Assembly: GCA_016203345.1 (NCBI GenBank)
Contig: JACQMZ010000107.1
Coordinates: 1-14,861, forward strand
Reading direction: 5' to 3'
Length of the DNA stretch: 14,861 bases
Source: Candidatus Woesearchaeota archaeon
GTDB lineage: Archaea > Nanobdellota > Nanobdellia > Woesearchaeales > ARS49
The notes under the pieces are model-generated. The model had not been told where the DNA came from. It searched no databases and saw nothing but the letters and a program-made list of their open reading frames with translations. Both the position numbers and the translations under genes were made by a program. Positions 1 through 6,236 of this stretch are shown piece by piece (position 1 is the stretch's first letter; every line of letters begins with the position of its first letter).

Positions 1-183
1 GTCAGAGAGAGGCCGCTGTCTGCCAACGAGACGGTGGACAACAGAGATCACTTTGGTCATAATGCATACGCGAGTGAGTGTGCAGAGATAAATGTTTCTA
101 AAGATTGTATTGGCTATTCTCGTCGAAAGGCACAGCAAATAGTCAGAGACATTCAGCACTGGACACGACATGAACAGTCGTAA
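1..183 (+). CDS. C-terminal end of an unrecognised protein (partial)
   Basis: Frame 1 is open from the first base to a TAA at 181-183, giving the last 60 residues of a protein that begins outside the window. The segment is hydrophilic and ends in a basic, probably helical tail (SRRKAQQIVRDIQHWTRHEQS minus its last residue). I see no membrane segment and no motif I can name. It lies 31 bases before the homing endonuclease on the same strand, so the two could be co-transcribed. The frame could be open by chance over so short a distance, but the amino-acid composition looks protein-like. No function is assigned. Confidence 0.5.
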   Translation, partial: VRERPLSANETVDNRDHFGHNAYASECAEINVSKDCIGYSRRKAQQIVRDIQHWTRHEQS

Positions 184-214
184 AAGTTAAGACGTCTCAC
201 GCGTATGTCACATA

Positions 215-1111
215 ATGCCGCTGGTTTCGAAAAGTAATCTGGAAGAGATGTACTGGAAGAAAAAGTTAAGTCCAACTCGCATAGCGGAAATATGTGGTTT
301 CAAGAGTGAACGTAGTGTGAGAAAGACTATGGAGCGATATGGCATTCCACGACGTTCAGTGTCTGCAGCCCTAACGCGAAAACGAAAGTTACCATTTACG
401 GGAAATAAAATTGAAAAAGCGTTTCTCATTGGTTTGCGGGCAGGTGATTTTTACGCGCGTCGAATGAAGTTGTGTATTAGAATGCAAACATCGACGACTC
501 ACAAAGCACAAGTCTCTCTGCTACACGCGGCGTTCAACAATTATGGGGACACGAAGCAATATGTGTATGCTCCCAACAGTGGACGACCAAGCGAATGGTT
601 CATTTATGTCGATTTGCATCCTAGTTTTGACTTTCTGCTGCACAAACCGCTGGATATTCCTACATGGATATTGCACGAGGATGTGGCGTTTTGGGCATTC
701 TTGGCTGCCTACGCTGATTGTGAAGGAAATTGGCATGTAAGTTTGAGTCACGAGAAAAATTTCCGCTGCACATTTCGCTTGAGAACAAGCGATTTCAACA
801 TTCTGCGCTCTATCAAGCACAGGCTTGAAAAATGCGGATTTCAACCCCGATTGTATTTAGACCGGTTAAAGGGAACCACGCTAGGTTATGGGACGCTTAC
901 GAACGATTTTTACGCATTGGTAGTCGACAGAAAGACAGACATTATGCGCTTGATGCAGGTATTGTTACCGCACTCTTTGCACTCCGAGAAAATTGAGAAA
1001 ATGAAATTTACCGTCGACTGTTACCGTGGTGTTAAGCAGAATTGGCAAGAGAAATGGTGTGATCTTAGGAAAAATATAGAAAAGGAAAAAATAAGTTCAA
1101 ATGAACAATGA
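215..1111 (+). CDS. LAGLIDADG homing endonuclease, free-standing, with N-terminal HTH
   Basis: This 298-residue protein has two degenerate LAGLIDADG helices: FLIGLRAGDF at about residues 70-79 (acid D78) and FLAAYADCEG at about 162-171 (acid D168). They are spaced as in single-chain, two-motif enzymes, in which the acidic residue ending each helix binds metal and the pseudo-dimer cuts a long asymmetric DNA site. Residues about 8-50 look like a helix-turn-helix (LSPTRIAEICGFKSERSVRKT), a common DNA-binding add-on. Both acids are present, so it may be active. No intein splice motifs or flanking exon halves are visible, so it reads as a stand-alone mobile gene. No Shine-Dalgarno precedes the ATG; an A-rich stretch near 181-190 is a weak TATA candidate for a leaderless message. 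The last 15 bases overlap the 3' end of the convergent hppA gene. Confidence 0.85.
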   Translation: MPLVSKSNLEEMYWKKKLSPTRIAEICGFKSERSVRKTMERYGIPRRSVSAALTRKRKLPFTGNKIEKAFLIGLRAGDFYARRMKLCIRMQTSTTHKAQVSLLHAAFNNYGDTKQYVYAPNSGRPSEWFIYVDLHPSFDFLLHKPLDIPTWILHEDVAFWAFLAAYADCEGNWHVSLSHEKNFRCTFRLRTSDFNILRSIKHRLEKCGFQPRLYLDRLKGTTLGYGTLTNDFYALVVDRKTDIMRLMQVLLPHSLHSEKIEKMKFTVDCYRGVKQNWQEKWCDLRKNIEKEKISSNEQ

Positions 1112-3148
1112 TGCCAAAACCAAGGTTATGGTTCCTAACAACTTGATTAGAACGTGTAATGAAGGTCCTGCTGTGTCCTTCAGGGGGTCACCTACAGTAT
1201 CTCCAGTCACTGCCGCCTTGTGTGCTTCTGATCCTTTGCCGCCGTGCACTCCTGACTCGATGTGTTTCTTGGCGTTGTCCCATGCGCCGCCGCCTGTGTT
1301 GAGCACGAGTGCCATCAGTATTCCTGTTATGGTTGCGACGATGAGGTACGCGGCCGTTGCTTCAGCGCGCAAAACCATCCCCACTGCCACGGTGACGAAG
1401 ACTACGAGCAGTCCTGGAACTATCATTTGCTTGAGTGCGGCTTTGGTGCAGATGTCGACGCATTTGGCATAGTCTGGTTTGGCTTTGCCTTCCATTATGC
1501 CTTTGATTGTGCGGAATTGTCTGCGCACTTCTTCGACGACTGAGCTTGCCGTTTCGCTGACTGCTCTGATGGCAATGCTGCTGAAAAGAAAGATGAGCAT
1601 GGCGCCGATAAAGCCGCCGACAAAGACTGGGACTTTTGAGATGTCGACTGTTGTCAACGCTCCGTTGGTGAGCCGTTTGACGTCGTCCAAATATGCGGAA
1701 AACAACAGGAATGCCGCAAGCGCGGCTGAGCCGATAGCATATCCTTTAGTGAGTGCTTTTGTGGTGTTGCCGACAGCGTCAAGCTTGTCTGTTCTCTTGC
1801 GGACAGCGTCTGGCGCGTGGCTCATTTCTGCAATGCCTCCTGCGTTGTCTGAGACTGGCCCGAAGTTGTCCATGGCGAGAATATACACTGCTGATGCGAG
1901 CATGCCGATAGTCGCTACTGCAGTACCGAAAATGCCTGCGCCTTCAATGCCTGACATGACGCCGAGCTGGTATGAGCCGAGCAGTGCTGCGGATAAAATA
2001 ATTACTGGCAGGGCAGTGCATTCGAGGGCGTACGCAAATCCTTGGATGATGCACATGGCGTGGCCGCTTGTGGCGGCTTTCGCTATTCCCTTGACTGGGC
2101 GGTACGCGCTTTCCGTGTAGTAGATCGTGACAAAAACAATCAGCATGCTTGTTACGATGCCCACAAGTCCTGCGTAAAAAAACATGATGTTGCCCAGAAG
2201 ATTCATCGTGATGAAGTATAATGCGACCGCGACCAGTATATTAGTGAAGAAGAATCCTTTGTTCATTGCGCGCATGGGGTCTCCGCGTTCTTTGGTGCTG
2301 ACGGCCATAACGCCGATGATGCTGGCGATCATGCTGACTGCTTGCACGACGAGAGGGAACAGGATGCCGTTGATGCCGAATTTTGGAAAGAGAGCGACGC
2401 CGATGATCATGGCGCCGATGTTTTCTGCGGCTGTGCTTTCGAAAATGTCTGCTCCTCTGCCTGCGCAGTCGCCCACATTGTCGCCGACAAGGTCTGCGAT
2501 GACTGCGGGGTTTCTGGGATCGTCTTCAGGGATGCCTGCTTCGATTTTGCCGACCAGATCAGCTCCAACGTCTGCCGCTTTGGTGTAGATGCCGCCGCCA
2601 AGCTGGCTGAACAGCGCGACAAGGCTTGCGCCAAACCCAAACCCGACAATGAGGAAAGGAACTTCCGTTGGTTCTTTGCCATAGCCGAACACAGTGAACA
2701 TGACCGACACACCAAGCAATGACAGAGCGACGATTACGATTCCCGTGACAAGTCCTGACCTGAGCGCTGTTTGGAGCGAGGCGTTCAGGCTTTTTTGCGC
2801 GGCTGCAGCTGTGCGGATGTTGGCCCGCACTGCAATCCACATGCCGATATAGCCTGCGAATGCCGAGCAGACTGCGCCGACGAGGAACGCGACTGCTGTG
2901 CGCACGCCATGGCCCCATTGGCCAAATGCGGTGTATGCTCCAATTATGATGACAACGATGAGAAAGGCGATAATGCTGATGGTCTTGAATTGCCGCTTCA
3001 AGTACGCGTGTGATCCTTCACGGATCGCGTCTGCGATATCGCGCATGCGCTTGGGACCCGTATCCTGTGCCATGATGCGCCGCGCAAGAACGCCTGCAAA
3101 CACGAGTGTTCCAATGCAAATGATCCAGATCAGCCATAACAATACCAT
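1097..3148 (-). CDS. hppA: Membrane-bound proton-translocating pyrophosphatase (K+-independent type)
   Basis: The product splits inorganic pyrophosphate and uses the energy to pump protons across the cytoplasmic membrane. It is 683 residues with about 15-16 hydrophobic segments, the usual length for the family. Diagnostic motifs are present: DVGADLVGKIE at about 193-203 (the DX7KXE substrate site), DNVGDCAGRGADIFES at about 223-238, DNAGGIAEM near 434, and near the C-terminus GDTVGDPLKDTAGPSLHVLI. The ion-type signature GNTTKALTKG has Lys at about 464 and Thr at about 467, which marks the K+-independent, H+-pumping branch; the K+-dependent branch has Ala and Gly there. I chose the ATG at 3148 over a TTG 15 bases upstream because GGGGTGA (3153-3159) sits 4 bases before it. 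Another shift upstream would put that Shine-Dalgarno inside the gene. It is transcribed alone from a TATA box at 3186-3193. Confidence 0.97.
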   Translation of the reverse strand: MVLLWLIWIICIGTLVFAGVLARRIMAQDTGPKRMRDIADAIREGSHAYLKRQFKTISIIAFLIVVIIIGAYTAFGQWGHGVRTAVAFLVGAVCSAFAGYIGMWIAVRANIRTAAAAQKSLNASLQTALRSGLVTGIVIVALSLLGVSVMFTVFGYGKEPTEVPFLIVGFGFGASLVALFSQLGGGIYTKAADVGADLVGKIEAGIPEDDPRNPAVIADLVGDNVGDCAGRGADIFESTAAENIGAMIIGVALFPKFGINGILFPLVVQAVSMIASIIGVMAVSTKERGDPMRAMNKGFFFTNILVAVALYFITMNLLGNIMFFYAGLVGIVTSMLIVFVTIYYTESAYRPVKGIAKAATSGHAMCIIQGFAYALECTALPVIILSAALLGSYQLGVMSGIEGAGIFGTAVATIGMLASAVYILAMDNFGPVSDNAGGIAEMSHAPDAVRKRTDKLDAVGNTTKALTKGYAIGSAALAAFLLFSAYLDDVKRLTNGALTTVDISKVPVFVGGFIGAMLIFLFSSIAIRAVSETASSVVEEVRRQFRTIKGIMEGKAKPDYAKCVDICTKAALKQMIVPGLLVVFVTVAVGMVLRAEATAAYLIVATITGILMALVLNTGGGAWDNAKKHIESGVHGGKGSEAHKAAVTGDTVGDPLKDTAGPSLHVLIKLLGTITLVLASLFI

Positions 3149-3152
3149 GTAG

Positions 3153-3159
3153 TCACCCC
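3153..3159 (-). promoter_or_regulatory. Shine-Dalgarno that fixes the hppA start
   Basis: GGGGTGA on the minus strand matches the archaeal 16S tail consensus GGAGGTGA at most positions. It lies 4 bases before the ATG at 3148, which supports that start over the upstream TTG at 3163. Confidence 0.6.
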
Positions 3160-3185
3160 GCAATAGCCGTGCGTGAGGTGGGAAG

Positions 3186-3193
3186 TATATAAA
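3186..3193 (-). promoter_or_regulatory. TATA box of hppA
   Basis: Read on the minus strand this is TTTATATA, centred about 41 bases before the hppA ATG. Start of transcription is expected near 3164, giving a short leader of about 16 bases that just holds the Shine-Dalgarno. The site is partly symmetric (AAGTATATAAAG on the plus strand), so it could also fire toward the empty region at 3195-4036. Confidence 0.65.
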
Positions 3194-3194
3194 G

Positions 3195-3577
3195 CTTGGC
3201 GGAGTTTAGCTTCTTCGGACTGCATGAGTCATGAAAATGGCAATGAATGCGAAGACAGGAATATTTATGAACTTCAATCGAATTTTCAAAAGATTATGGA
3301 TTAAACACCGATCCTAAATTTACGTCCCAATTTTCTGCCGCGCGTTTATGCCTTCTTTCTTCCGCTTTTCGCCGCAAGTAATTTTAATTGAGAGGTATTT
3401 TTATCCTGCATTCACTCCCTCACCAAAACAGTCAAGAAAGTTCAGCAGGAAGTGCGCACGCACTTCGGCATCAAGTATTTCTCAAGGTGGGGAAAGAAGA
3501 ATTGAGATAGTATGTCATTGTAGGCGCTTTCAAGCACACTTGACCAGACTCGATAATAAACTGTTGACAGGTGGTGC
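3195..3577. other. Gene-poor stretch behind hppA
   Basis: I see no convincing gene here. Two overlapping tiny frames begin with ATG at 3224 (26 codons, ending 3304) and 3231 (28 codons, ending 3317). Both follow the symmetric TATA-like sequence near 3190 by about 35-40 bases, but neither has a Shine-Dalgarno or a recognisable product. A coding-like fragment without a start lies at 3392-3505 and is listed separately. The remainder is A/T-rich and shows no repeats I can define. Confidence 0.5.
3392..3505 (+). pseudogene. Possible C-terminal gene remnant
   Basis: A frame with no start codon runs from after a TGA at 3389-3391 to a TGA at 3503-3505. From 3425 on it reads KTVKKVQQEVRTHFGIKYF and then SRWGKKN. 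Its codons (ttc, ggc, atc, aag, cag, gtg) resemble those of real genes in this window, unlike the flanking sequence. It could be the tail of a decayed gene. At 38 codons it could also be chance. I do not recognise the family. Confidence 0.25.
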
Positions 3578-3711
3578 ATAGGTGGCTGCACGCCGCCCCC
3601 TATAACCCTCGCGATTGATGCGAATGACTGCTTCCTTGCCGTCGCCTTCTTGCTTTCCTGAATAGCGACGGCCCGTCTGTCTTCCCTTGCTGAGTAGAGG
3701 GGCGTAGGGAG

Positions 3712-3723
3712 ACGGCTTGAGTC
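3712..3723 (+). repeat. 12-bp direct repeat, copy 1 (ACGGCTTGAGTC)
   Basis: It is identical to 3933-3944. The two copies bracket the hairpin-rich segment 3724-3932, and each overlaps one arm of the putative closing stem. Confidence 0.6.
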
Positions 3724-3932
3724 CTAACCTTTGCCAAAGGTTAGGATCCAAAGCACTTAAGGAGGACTTGCGCTTCGCTTCAGTCCTCCGAACTTCTGCA
3801 ATATAAAGCGCGACTGAGTGAGGGAGGCAGAGAAGTCTTTATTCTGCCTTTCGAAGAAAGGCAGTTTATAGAAGGTTTCTGCCGACTGAACTCAGAGCGC
3901 CTTTGATCAAACTTTCTGAAAGTTTGGGGGAC

Positions 3933-3944
3933 ACGGCTTGAGTC
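3933..3944 (+). repeat. 12-bp direct repeat, copy 2 (ACGGCTTGAGTC)
   Basis: It is identical to 3712-3723. It lies at the right edge of the hairpin block, just after the 9-bp palindrome at 3908-3926. Confidence 0.6.
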
Positions 3945-3992
3945 TCCCCACACTGCACCTCACAAATTCACACCCATAAGGTCGCGTCAAGA

Positions 3993-4027
3993 AGGATTTT
4001 CTTGAGCGAGCGAACTAAGAAAATTCT
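3993..4027. repeat. GA-apex hairpin element A
   Basis: The stem ATTTTCTT (3996-4003) pairs with AAGAAAAT (4017-4024) and has further partial pairs at the foot. The apex reads GAGCGAGCGA (4004-4013), the GA-GC-loop-GC-GA pattern shared with elements B-D. A competing stem TCAAGAA (3987-3993) with TTCTTGA (3999-4005) uses the same left arm. The element ends about 12 bases before the TATA box of the C39 peptidase gene. Confidence 0.5.
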
Positions 4028-4038
4028 AAAGCCAAAAA

Positions 4039-4047
4039 TCTATATAC
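4039..4047 (+). promoter_or_regulatory. TATA box of the C39-like peptidase gene
   Basis: TCTATATAC is preceded by an A-run that suits a TFB-recognition element. Its centre is about 25 bases before the ATG at 4069, so the transcript should start at or next to the start codon. No Shine-Dalgarno is present, which agrees with a leaderless message. Confidence 0.65.
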
Positions 4048-4068
4048 GCAAGCATTCTTCATCACGAT

Positions 4069-4530
4069 ATGCTTCCTATCAAACCTTTTCGTCAGCGTCC
4101 GGGCTATTGCGGTCCCGCGTGCCTGAAAATGGTGCTGGAGTATTATGGCATTAAGAAAACAGAAAGGGAACTTGCGCGTTTGGCTGGCACGTCGGCTAGG
4201 TGGGGCACGCCTGCGCGTGGACTCCTAAAGGCAGCACATCGTTTGGGGCTGACAGGAATTGTCAAAGACAACGCACAAATTTCAGATATCAGGAAGTACA
4301 TTTCGAAAAAAATTCCAGCCATCGTGAACTGGTTCTCGACTGATGAAGGTCATTATTCTGTTGTTGTGGGCATTGATAAGAAACTCATTTACCTTCAGGA
4401 TCCTGAGTTGGCTGCCATTCGGAAACTTGATCTTGTCATGTTCAAGCGTGTTTGGTTTGATTTTCACGGAGATTACATCCGACGGAAATCTGATATTGTC
4501 TTGAGAAGAATGGTTGTTCTCTTGCCGTAG
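4069..4530 (+). CDS. Stand-alone C39-like cysteine peptidase
   Basis: This 153-residue protein is essentially one C39-type papain-fold domain. The nucleophile is C14 in GYCGPACLKMVLEYYG, with Q9 as the likely oxyanion-hole residue. The histidine is H95 in DEGHYSVVVG, and the third residue is D111 in YLQDPE. In the family this domain clips leader peptides after a double glycine and is usually fused to an ABC transporter. Here there is no signal peptide, membrane segment, ATPase or transporter gene alongside, so it is probably cytoplasmic and its substrate is unknown. It is transcribed from its own leaderless promoter. The next gene, 120 bases on, has a separate promoter, so an operon is unlikely. 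The catalytic triad makes the fold call firm; the cellular role is open. Confidence 0.85.
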   Translation: MLPIKPFRQRPGYCGPACLKMVLEYYGIKKTERELARLAGTSARWGTPARGLLKAAHRLGLTGIVKDNAQISDIRKYISKKIPAIVNWFSTDEGHYSVVVGIDKKLIYLQDPELAAIRKLDLVMFKRVWFDFHGDYIRRKSDIVLRRMVVLLP

Positions 4531-4553
4531 TAGTTCTCCCACACACGTCACCT

Positions 4554-4591
4554 GAAAATTCTTGAATGAGCGAAGCGAATTCAGAATTTTC
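4554..4591. repeat. GA-apex hairpin element B
   Basis: The stem GAAAATTCT (4554-4562) pairs with AGAATTTTC (4583-4591). A bulged T (4563) follows, then GAAT (4564-4567) with ATTC (4579-4582), then the apex GAGCGAAGCGA (4568-4578). A T-rich run follows at 4587-4596, so on the plus strand it may also end the C39 transcript. The architecture is the same as in elements D and E. Confidence 0.65.
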
Positions 4592-4620
4592 TTTTCATTA
4601 CTGTCATAGGATGGTAAACC

Positions 4621-4628
4621 TTTTTATA
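4621..4628 (+). promoter_or_regulatory. TATA box of the 456-residue gene
   Basis: TTTTTATA is centred about 26 bases before the ATG at 4651, which predicts a leaderless transcript. The inverted repeat CTACAC-CT-GTGTAG (4636-4649) lies between it and the start codon. Confidence 0.6.
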
Positions 4629-4635
4629 AGCAAGT

Positions 4636-4649
4636 CTACACCTGTGTAG
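4636..4649. promoter_or_regulatory. Candidate operator palindrome
   Basis: This is a perfect 6-bp inverted repeat, CTACAC and GTGTAG, with a 2-base spacer. It sits between the TATA box and the leaderless start at 4651. A dimeric repressor bound here would block initiation. The position is suggestive, but a single short palindrome is weak evidence. Confidence 0.3.
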
Positions 4650-4650
4650 C

Positions 4651-6021
4651 ATGGATGGTGTGTCGGTTCCGGTTGTCAGAGTATACAATCATCATCGTGA
4701 TGAGAGCACGAAGCACGATTTTGAAGTGCGGGTGAATCGCGCGTTTCAGAGATTTCTTGACAGGGAGCGATTGGATTGTACGAATGAAGTCAAGGAGCTT
4801 CTCGCCATGCAGTCTATTCAGGGGCAGGCGCAGACTGGTTTGGGCGTGTTTAATGGGAGAGTGGGGATTGGTCAGTTCGCTGACAACAGGACTTTAATCT
4901 ATCCAAACGCGACGATTGATTCCGTAATTAAGGCGTTGGGTTTTCAGCTGTCGAAGATAAAGAAGCAGCGGCAGAATATTATTGACGAAATTTTTGTTTG
5001 GGTCAATGGGGTGTTTGACGAGGTGAAGAGTGAATATTCTCACTTGCGGCGTTTGCATTACGACATTCCTTTGCCTTTGGTGAATGATGAAGGTCATCCG
5101 TTAGCAGGGATTGGTTTGTTTTCTCGTGTGGTGCCAAAGCATGCGCTTAACGTCTTGCGCGGCATGTACTTGGCAAGCTGTATGGACAGTTATGAGTGGC
5201 GTCAGAAAGTCACGGAAAAGTATGGTGTTGAACTGGGTGGTGGGGAGTGTTATCCCGTGAACCTGTCCCGGCTCATGAATGTGCGTCTGTCTTTAGAGCA
5301 GTTGAGCAGTCGTGCGTACAGCAAGTGGGATCGACGTATGTTGGAAGTGAAAGGGGTTATTGTTCCTGGTGATCAGGTTGACGCGTGCCCGCCTATTGTA
5401 CAGGGATACGTTCGTCACGCAGTGGGTCATGGGATTTGTGATGATTCTGCAGTCATTATGGCTGCGCTCATGCACAAGATTCCTGGCCGCAGGGAATTCG
5501 ACAAGGATTACGCGCTGGGCGTGTTGTTGTGTGATGCAGTGGATACGTGGGACAAGTGTACGCCAGTCATTTGGAAAGGTGGCCAGGACGAGCTGTTGGG
5601 TAAGTATATCAAAAGTAAGTTTGACGACTTAGAAAAACATATCGAAAGGAGGTATCAGGATAAGGGTGAGTCCATGCCTCAACACGTGAAAGAAAGGGTG
5701 TCGCTGAACATTCCTGACAACCGCGTGGTTGATTTCATTTACGCGGCGCATACTGATCCTGAGCGTCCTTCCTTGCATCCTGACTGTTCCCAGCGGTACT
5801 TTATGAAATTGGAGAACAATGGGATGGAAATGCCTATTGTGGAAGCGCATCTTGAATTTGTTGACAGGTTTGCCAAAGGATACCGGACTCCATCAGAACG
5901 TTCTCCTGTTGCGAGAGACTGCCAAGCTGGCTTTAAGAGGGTTGGGTTGAAGGGTTTCTACAGCCATTTGACCCAGTGGTTTTATCACTTGGCAAAGAAA
6001 GGGATTATTGAAGCGGCATGA
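4651..6021 (+). CDS. Unknown 456-residue soluble protein
   Basis: I do not recognise this protein as a member of a named family. It has no signal peptide or membrane segment and looks mixed alpha/beta, rich in His, Cys and charged residues. Residues about 256-276 (HAVGHGICDDSAVIMAALMH, then K) resemble the helix pair of RelA/SpoT-type HD domains, but the His-Asp doublet is replaced by His-Lys and the spacing is short. If related, it is degenerate. Several His-rich spots (VYNHHRDE near 11, AHTDPERPSLHPD near 370) could bind metal, but I cannot assemble a site. The start is supported by a TATA box about 25 bases upstream. It is preceded by hairpin B and followed by hairpin C, so it is probably its own transcription unit. 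Confidence 0.8.
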   Translation: MDGVSVPVVRVYNHHRDESTKHDFEVRVNRAFQRFLDRERLDCTNEVKELLAMQSIQGQAQTGLGVFNGRVGIGQFADNRTLIYPNATIDSVIKALGFQLSKIKKQRQNIIDEIFVWVNGVFDEVKSEYSHLRRLHYDIPLPLVNDEGHPLAGIGLFSRVVPKHALNVLRGMYLASCMDSYEWRQKVTEKYGVELGGGECYPVNLSRLMNVRLSLEQLSSRAYSKWDRRMLEVKGVIVPGDQVDACPPIVQGYVRHAVGHGICDDSAVIMAALMHKIPGRREFDKDYALGVLLCDAVDTWDKCTPVIWKGGQDELLGKYIKSKFDDLEKHIERRYQDKGESMPQHVKERVSLNIPDNRVVDFIYAAHTDPERPSLHPDCSQRYFMKLENNGMEMPIVEAHLEFVDRFAKGYRTPSERSPVARDCQAGFKRVGLKGFYSHLTQWFYHLAKKGIIEAA

Positions 6022-6081
6022 CAGACGAACTGCGTTGGAAAGACGCACTGACACAGAAATTGATAGTACGTATCTTTTAAA

Positions 6082-6116
6082 ATTTTCTCGTGTGAGCAAT
6101 GCGAACTCGAGAAAAT
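6082..6116. repeat. GA-apex hairpin element C
   Basis: The stem ATTTTCTCG (6082-6090) pairs with CGAGAAAAT (6108-6116). A T-T mismatch and GT/AC follow, then the apex GAGCAATGCGA (6094-6104). A T-run follows at 6123-6128. It lies about 60 bases after the stop of the 456-residue gene and may form the end of that transcript. Confidence 0.6.
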
Positions 6117-6136
6117 CATGACTTTTTTGTCACTGA

Positions 6137-6146
6137 TTTATTTAAA
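6137..6146 (+). promoter_or_regulatory. TATA box of the 6237-9136 operon
   Basis: TTTATTTAAA is the best TATA match before the operon. Transcription should start near 6167, giving a leader of about 70 bases that contains hairpin D. A second A/T-rich site near 6155-6163 cannot be excluded. Confidence 0.45.
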
Positions 6147-6186
6147 GATTATTCACTTATAGAGACCAGTATTACATAATTGTCAC

Positions 6187-6224
6187 GAATTTTGCTGAAT
6201 GAGCATCGCGAATTCGCAAAATTC
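6187..6224. repeat. GA-apex hairpin element D, in a predicted 5' leader
   Basis: The stem GAATTTTGC (6187-6195) pairs with GCAAAATTC (6216-6224). A bulged T (6196) follows, then GAAT (6197-6200) with ATTC (6212-6215), then the apex GAGCATCGCGA (6201-6211). It ends one base before the Shine-Dalgarno of the small coiled-coil gene. The arms are almost identical to element E, more than 8 kb away. Confidence 0.7.
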
Positions 6225-6225
6225 A

Positions 6226-6232
6226 GGGGAGG
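6226..6232 (+). promoter_or_regulatory. Shine-Dalgarno that fixes the start at 6237
   Basis: GGGGAGG lies 4 bases before the ATG at 6237. It rules against the in-frame TTG at 6180, which would make hairpin D coding. Confidence 0.75.
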
Positions 6233-6236
6233 AACT

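Larger units (their letters stand above)
3578..3950. other. Dense inverted-repeat block; candidate structured RNA
   Basis: The block contains many exact or near-exact stems. In order: 3581-3586 with 3592-3597 (6 bp, one G-U); 3638-3645 with 3665-3672 (8 bp, GCCGTCGC/GCGACGGC); 3722-3732 with 3736-3746 (11 bp, 3-base loop); 3761-3768 with 3782-3789 (8 bp); a composite arm 3805-3819 with 3890-3904, then 3826-3831 with 3878-3883, capped by 3844-3852 with 3856-3864 (9 bp, loop GAA); and 3908-3916 with 3918-3926. A long-range stem GGGAGAC (3707-3713) with GTCTCCC (3942-3948) would close everything from 3714 to 3941 into one multi-branched fold. The 12-mer ACGGCTTGAGTC occurs at both ends (3712 and 3933). 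I do not see the conserved cores of RNase P RNA or SRP RNA. Strand is undecided. It could equally be an array of palindromic repeats. Confidence 0.4.

Noticed and set aside
215..1111. Intein or intron in hppA or the upstream gene
   Set aside because: hppA is continuous and full length, and no splice-junction residues flank the endonuclease frame.
1101..3152. Several long plus-strand frames inside hppA (for example 1479-2120)
   Set aside because: They are antisense to a certain gene whose codon bias keeps the opposite strand open; the products are low-complexity and unrecognisable.
3224..3317. Two tiny overlapping ORFs (26 and 28 codons) after the symmetric TATA-like site
   Set aside because: No Shine-Dalgarno, no recognisable product, and both lie farther from the TATA box than leaderless starts in this window.
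3578..3950. RNase P RNA or SRP RNA
   Set aside because: Size and folding invite the idea, and CGGCTTGAG recalls the RNase P 3' core, but the conserved GAGGAAAGTC and ACAGAA segments and the SRP helix 8 motif were not found on either strand.
3993..4027. Kink-turn in hairpin A (GA pairs beside a 3-base bulge)
   Set aside because: The bulge lies on the wrong side of the GA pairs and the distal helix is only two base pairs.
3993..4591. CRISPR array
   Set aside because: The repeats are dispersed single hairpins, not regularly spaced direct repeats with spacers.
6180..6236. Upstream TTG start for the small coiled-coil gene
   Set aside because: It would make hairpin D coding and ignore the strong Shine-Dalgarno placed before the ATG at 6237.
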